DNA from: Alphaproteobacteria bacterium
Lineage (GTDB): Bacteria; Pseudomonadota; Alphaproteobacteria; Puniceispirillales; Puniceispirillaceae
Direction of reading: 5' to 3'
Length of the DNA: 8,145 nucleotides
Assembly: GCA_016780695.1 (NCBI GenBank)
Contig: JADHLK010000062.1
Location: 1-8,145, forward strand
Shown here: one piece after another, positions 6,357 to 8,145 of the stretch
Position numbering within the stretch: position 1 is the stretch's first letter
Layout of the letters: the number at the start of each line of letters is the position of its first letter
Made by a program: the position numbers and the translations under genes
The notes under the pieces: model-generated
What the model was told of the DNA's origin: nothing
Seen by the model: only the letters and a program-made list of their open reading frames with translations
The model's database searches: none

Positions 6357-6467
6357 CTACCCGACCCCAAATCCAATCCCCAATCCGCTTCCAAAATCAG
6401 GCTGTCCGCACCTCGCTCCGGCCAGCCTCCTGCCACTCTTTTAACGCCCCTTATTGTTACGTTCTGG
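6357..6467 (-). other. ispA-dxs intergenic leader with G-tract run
   Basis: This is the only sizeable gap inside the minus-strand gene string. On the minus (sense) strand, 6386-6360 carries five G tracts (2, 4, 2, 4 and 3 G) separated by 2-4 A/T-rich bases, ending three bases before the dxs GTG. The G4 tract at 6365-6368 could serve as an imprecise ribosome-binding site. No hairpin plus T run marks the end of ispA, and I see no convincing promoter or thiamine-diphosphate riboswitch. A 27-codon frame from a GTG in this gap overlaps the dxs start and is probably chance. Confidence 0.45.
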
Positions 6468-7367
6468 TCAGTGATCCCGATGAGTCACAAAATCAGCCAA
6501 TGCCAGCAACGCCGCTGCGGACTCGCCATAATCTAGCAGAGTTTCGCGCGCCGCACCAGCCAGCCGGGCGGCTTCTCCTGCTGCGCCATCAACCCCCAGA
6601 AAATCAACGAAAGTGGCCTTGCCGCGAGCTTGATCCTGACCGCCCGGCTTGCCAGTCTTGCCCGCATCCCCCTGTATATCGAGCAGGTCATCAGCAATCT
6701 GGAAAGCCAGACCCAGATGGCAGGCATAGCTGTCCAGCTGGTTCAGCAACCGGTCATCTGCATGAGCAGAAAGCCCGCCAATCCGGCAGGCTGCCCGGAT
6801 AAGCGCACCGGTTTTCAAATCCTGCATCTCCTGCATCGCCGAGAGGTCAAACCCCCCTGCCTCAGCCTGCAAATCCAGCATCTGCCCGCCAGCCATGCCG
6901 CCCAGACCGGAGGCTTCCGCCAAGGCCAGAACCATGCCTGCCCGCACCCCGGCATCCGGATGATGGGCCGGGTCTGCCAACAGCTGAAAGGCGGCTGTCT
7001 GCAAGGCATCCCCTGCCAGAATGGCGGTCGCCTCATCATAGGCCAGATGCGCGGATGGCTGGCCGCGACGCAAATCTGCATCATCCATAGCCGGTAAATC
7101 ATCATGGATCAGCGAATAGGCGTGCAGCATTTCCACCGCCGCCGCCAGAGCCAGCCCGTCCCCCTCACTGCGGCCTGACTGGGTTGCAGCCAGCCGCCGA
7201 CAGGCCAGAACCAGCCCACCGCGCAGCCGCTTACCGCCACTAAGCGCGCTATACCCCATGGCTGATTTCAGCTGTTCTGCCGGGCCCAGCGATGAATCAA
7301 ACCAGCTTTTCATCCAGCCGGTAATGGCTTTCGCATCTTCACTAAAATCAGAGAGATCAGCCATCAT
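6468..7367 (-). CDS. ispA: Polyprenyl (farnesyl) diphosphate synthase
   Basis: IspA condenses isopentenyl diphosphate with dimethylallyl and then geranyl diphosphate to make farnesyl diphosphate, the precursor of undecaprenyl carriers and quinone side chains. The product is 299 residues from the ATG at 7367. Substrate motif GGKRLRG is at 44-50, with Gly in place of the more common Pro. The first Asp-rich motif is DDLPAMD (89-95). Its DDx4D spacing, with Tyr five residues before it, is the pattern of bacterial (type II) farnesyl synthases. The second is DDLLD (226-230), followed by GGQDQARGKATFVDFLG (242-258). I chose the tandem ATGATG at 7367/7364 because the longer frame from 7439 would overlap xseB by 53 bases and add residues unlike the family. 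No clear Shine-Dalgarno sequence precedes it. xseB ends 19 bases upstream. Chain length C15 is inferred, and geranylgeranyl is not excluded. Confidence 0.94.
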   Translation of the reverse strand: MMADLSDFSEDAKAITGWMKSWFDSSLGPAEQLKSAMGYSALSGGKRLRGGLVLACRRLAATQSGRSEGDGLALAAAVEMLHAYSLIHDDLPAMDDADLRRGQPSAHLAYDEATAILAGDALQTAAFQLLADPAHHPDAGVRAGMVLALAEASGLGGMAGGQMLDLQAEAGGFDLSAMQEMQDLKTGALIRAACRIGGLSAHADDRLLNQLDSYACHLGLAFQIADDLLDIQGDAGKTGKPGGQDQARGKATFVDFLGVDGAAGEAARLAGAARETLLDYGESAAALLALADFVTHRDH

Positions 7368-7386
7368 GTCAAAAGACCGGGCGCGT

Positions 7387-7650
7387 TCAGGACTGGCCAG
7401 CGGGATCGAACGGCTCAGCGTTTTGGGGCAGACTGCCATCCTCAGGCAGGCGGATTTTTTCCACCCGCAGGCGCGCCTCCTCCAGCCGTTTCTGACAATG
7501 GACTTTCAGCTCCATCCCGCGGGCATAGGCATCTATCGCCGTATCCAGCGAGACATCTCCGGCCTCCAGCTGGCTGACGATTTGCTCCAGCTCTGCCAGA
7601 GCGGCCTCAAAACTCATTTCTGCTTTCAATTCAGGTTTTTCAGCTGCCAT
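7387..7650 (-). CDS. xseB: Exodeoxyribonuclease VII small subunit
   Basis: XseB binds in several copies to the large subunit XseA, and the complex degrades single-stranded DNA from both ends to acid-soluble oligonucleotides. The large subunit is not in this window. The 87-residue product has the family's helical hairpin: MSFEAALAELEQIVSQLEAG (12-31), then SLDTAIDAYARGMELKVHCQ (34-53) and a charged coiled segment to KIRL (65-68). Length is typical. I chose the ATG at 7650. A GGGA stretch lies 8 bases upstream. The codon before it (TTG at 7653) would also read as a start but adds only one residue. Another ATG at 7617 would remove the non-conserved first 11 residues and cannot be excluded. It sits first of the metabolic genes, 19 bases before ispA, an arrangement common in alphaproteobacteria and other proteobacteria. 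Confidence 0.94.
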   Translation of the reverse strand: MAAEKPELKAEMSFEAALAELEQIVSQLEAGDVSLDTAIDAYARGMELKVHCQKRLEEARLRVEKIRLPEDGSLPQNAEPFDPAGQS

Positions 7651-7700
7651 CAATATTTTCCCGGCTGGTGCCTGCCTGTCTCCAGAGCGCGGCGGCCAGC

Positions 7701-8145
7701 CTATTTTTCATTAATCGTCGTGGCAATCGCCTTGACCATCTCAGCAATACGCTTGCGCACTGAGGGTTTTTCGATTGAATAATAGGTGCGCACCAGCTCC
7801 AGCGTCTCGCGGCGGGCCATCGGATCGCGCAATTCACTGTCATCCAGCTCATAGCGGGCCCCGCGGCTGATCCGGCGCGGGCTGGCCTTCATGGTTTCCT
7901 CAGACATATCATCGAAGAAATAGCTGATCGGCACATCCAGAATCTGGCTGATATCCCAGAGCCGGGACGCGCTGATCCGGTTGGCCCCGCGTTCATATTT
8001 CTGCACCTGCTGAAAGGTGATATTCAGATAGCTGCCCAGCTGTTCCTGTGACAAACCCAGCAAGGTCCGGCGCAGCCGCACCCGCTTGCCAACATGCTGG
8101 TCAACCGCGTTATTGTTGGTAACCCGAAAATTCTTGTCAGTGACT
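7701..8145 (-). CDS. XRE-family HTH transcriptional regulator, PraR/SinR-like (5' end outside window)
   Basis: This is a small cytoplasmic DNA-binding regulator, probably a dimer. The reading frame stays open to the right edge, giving at least 147 codons visible. Residues just upstream of the GTG at 8081 read NNNAVDQHVGKR, followed by VRLRRTLLGLSQEQLG, which is the conserved N-terminal block of alphaproteobacterial XRE regulators. The GTG at 8081 is therefore internal and the true start lies beyond 8145. The helix-turn-helix runs over LSQEQLGSYLNITFQQVQKY and continues ERGANRISASRLWDISQILD. FQQVQKYERG is the recognition-helix region. A linker and a short C-terminal helical part (about 118-143 of the visible residues, ETLELVRTYYSIEKPSVRKR and following) match the PraR-type layout. 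It lies 50 bases upstream of xseB on the same strand, so it may be co-transcribed. Its target is not evident. Confidence 0.85.
   Translation of the reverse strand, partial: VTDKNFRVTNNNAVDQHVGKRVRLRRTLLGLSQEQLGSYLNITFQQVQKYERGANRISASRLWDISQILDVPISYFFDDMSEETMKASPRRISRGARYELDDSELRDPMARRETLELVRTYYSIEKPSVRKRIAEMVKAIATTINEK

Noticed and set aside
6357..6467. Possible thiamine-diphosphate riboswitch ahead of dxs
   Set aside because: Neither the conserved CUGAGA nor the other core blocks of the THI element are present in the leader, and DXS uses the cofactor without usually being controlled this way.
7368..7439. 24-residue upstream extension of ispA from ATG 7439
   Set aside because: It would overlap xseB by 53 bases, with GAGG touching the start codon and no spacer. 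The 299-residue form fits the family length.

Overview
The window looks like an ordinary chromosomal housekeeping segment of a moderately GC-rich alphaproteobacterium. Evidence for this is the gene order xseB-ispA-dxs-tlyA, a PraR/SinR-type XRE regulator with the alphaproteobacterial 'VGKRVRLRRTLLG' N-terminus, and a FabI with the 'HAIAWSDKDELTG' segment common in that class. A marine lineage such as SAR116 is possible but cannot be shown from this sequence. I see no tRNA or rRNA, no insertion sequence, no CRISPR array and no phage gene.

Layout, left to right. Positions 1-167 are AT-rich and noncoding. pdxH (168-800, minus) makes pyridoxal phosphate. An AT-rich divergent gap (801-1065) carries an 18-bp tandem duplication directly upstream of the pdxH ribosome-binding site, weak promoter candidates for both flanking genes, and an unassigned small open frame. 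A secreted glycine-zipper protein follows (1066-1608, plus), with a candidate hairpin terminator. Next come fabI (1765-2598, plus) and aroC (2591-3685, plus), which overlap by 8 bases. On the minus strand, running toward aroC, lies a compact gene string: an XRE regulator that runs off the right edge (7701-8145), xseB (7387-7650), ispA (6468-7367), dxs (4437-6356) and tlyA (3689-4450). tlyA and aroC converge with only 3 bases between their stop codons.

How the genes fit together. DXS condenses pyruvate and glyceraldehyde 3-phosphate into 1-deoxy-D-xylulose 5-phosphate (DXP). DXP feeds isoprenoid synthesis through the MEP pathway, where IspA builds farnesyl diphosphate. In organisms with the PdxA/PdxJ route it also feeds vitamin B6 synthesis, where PdxH performs the last oxidation. 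AroC makes chorismate, which with isoprenoid supplies ubiquinone as well as aromatic amino acids. FabI completes each fatty-acid elongation cycle. XseB (exonuclease VII small subunit) and TlyA (rRNA 2'-O-methyltransferase) are unrelated in chemistry and are probably co-transcribed passengers.

I did not find a new defence, mobile or biosynthetic system. The points most worth a second look are small: the in-register 18-bp duplication in the pdxH leader, the open frame it terminates, the G-tract run in the dxs leader, and the regulator whose true start lies outside the window.
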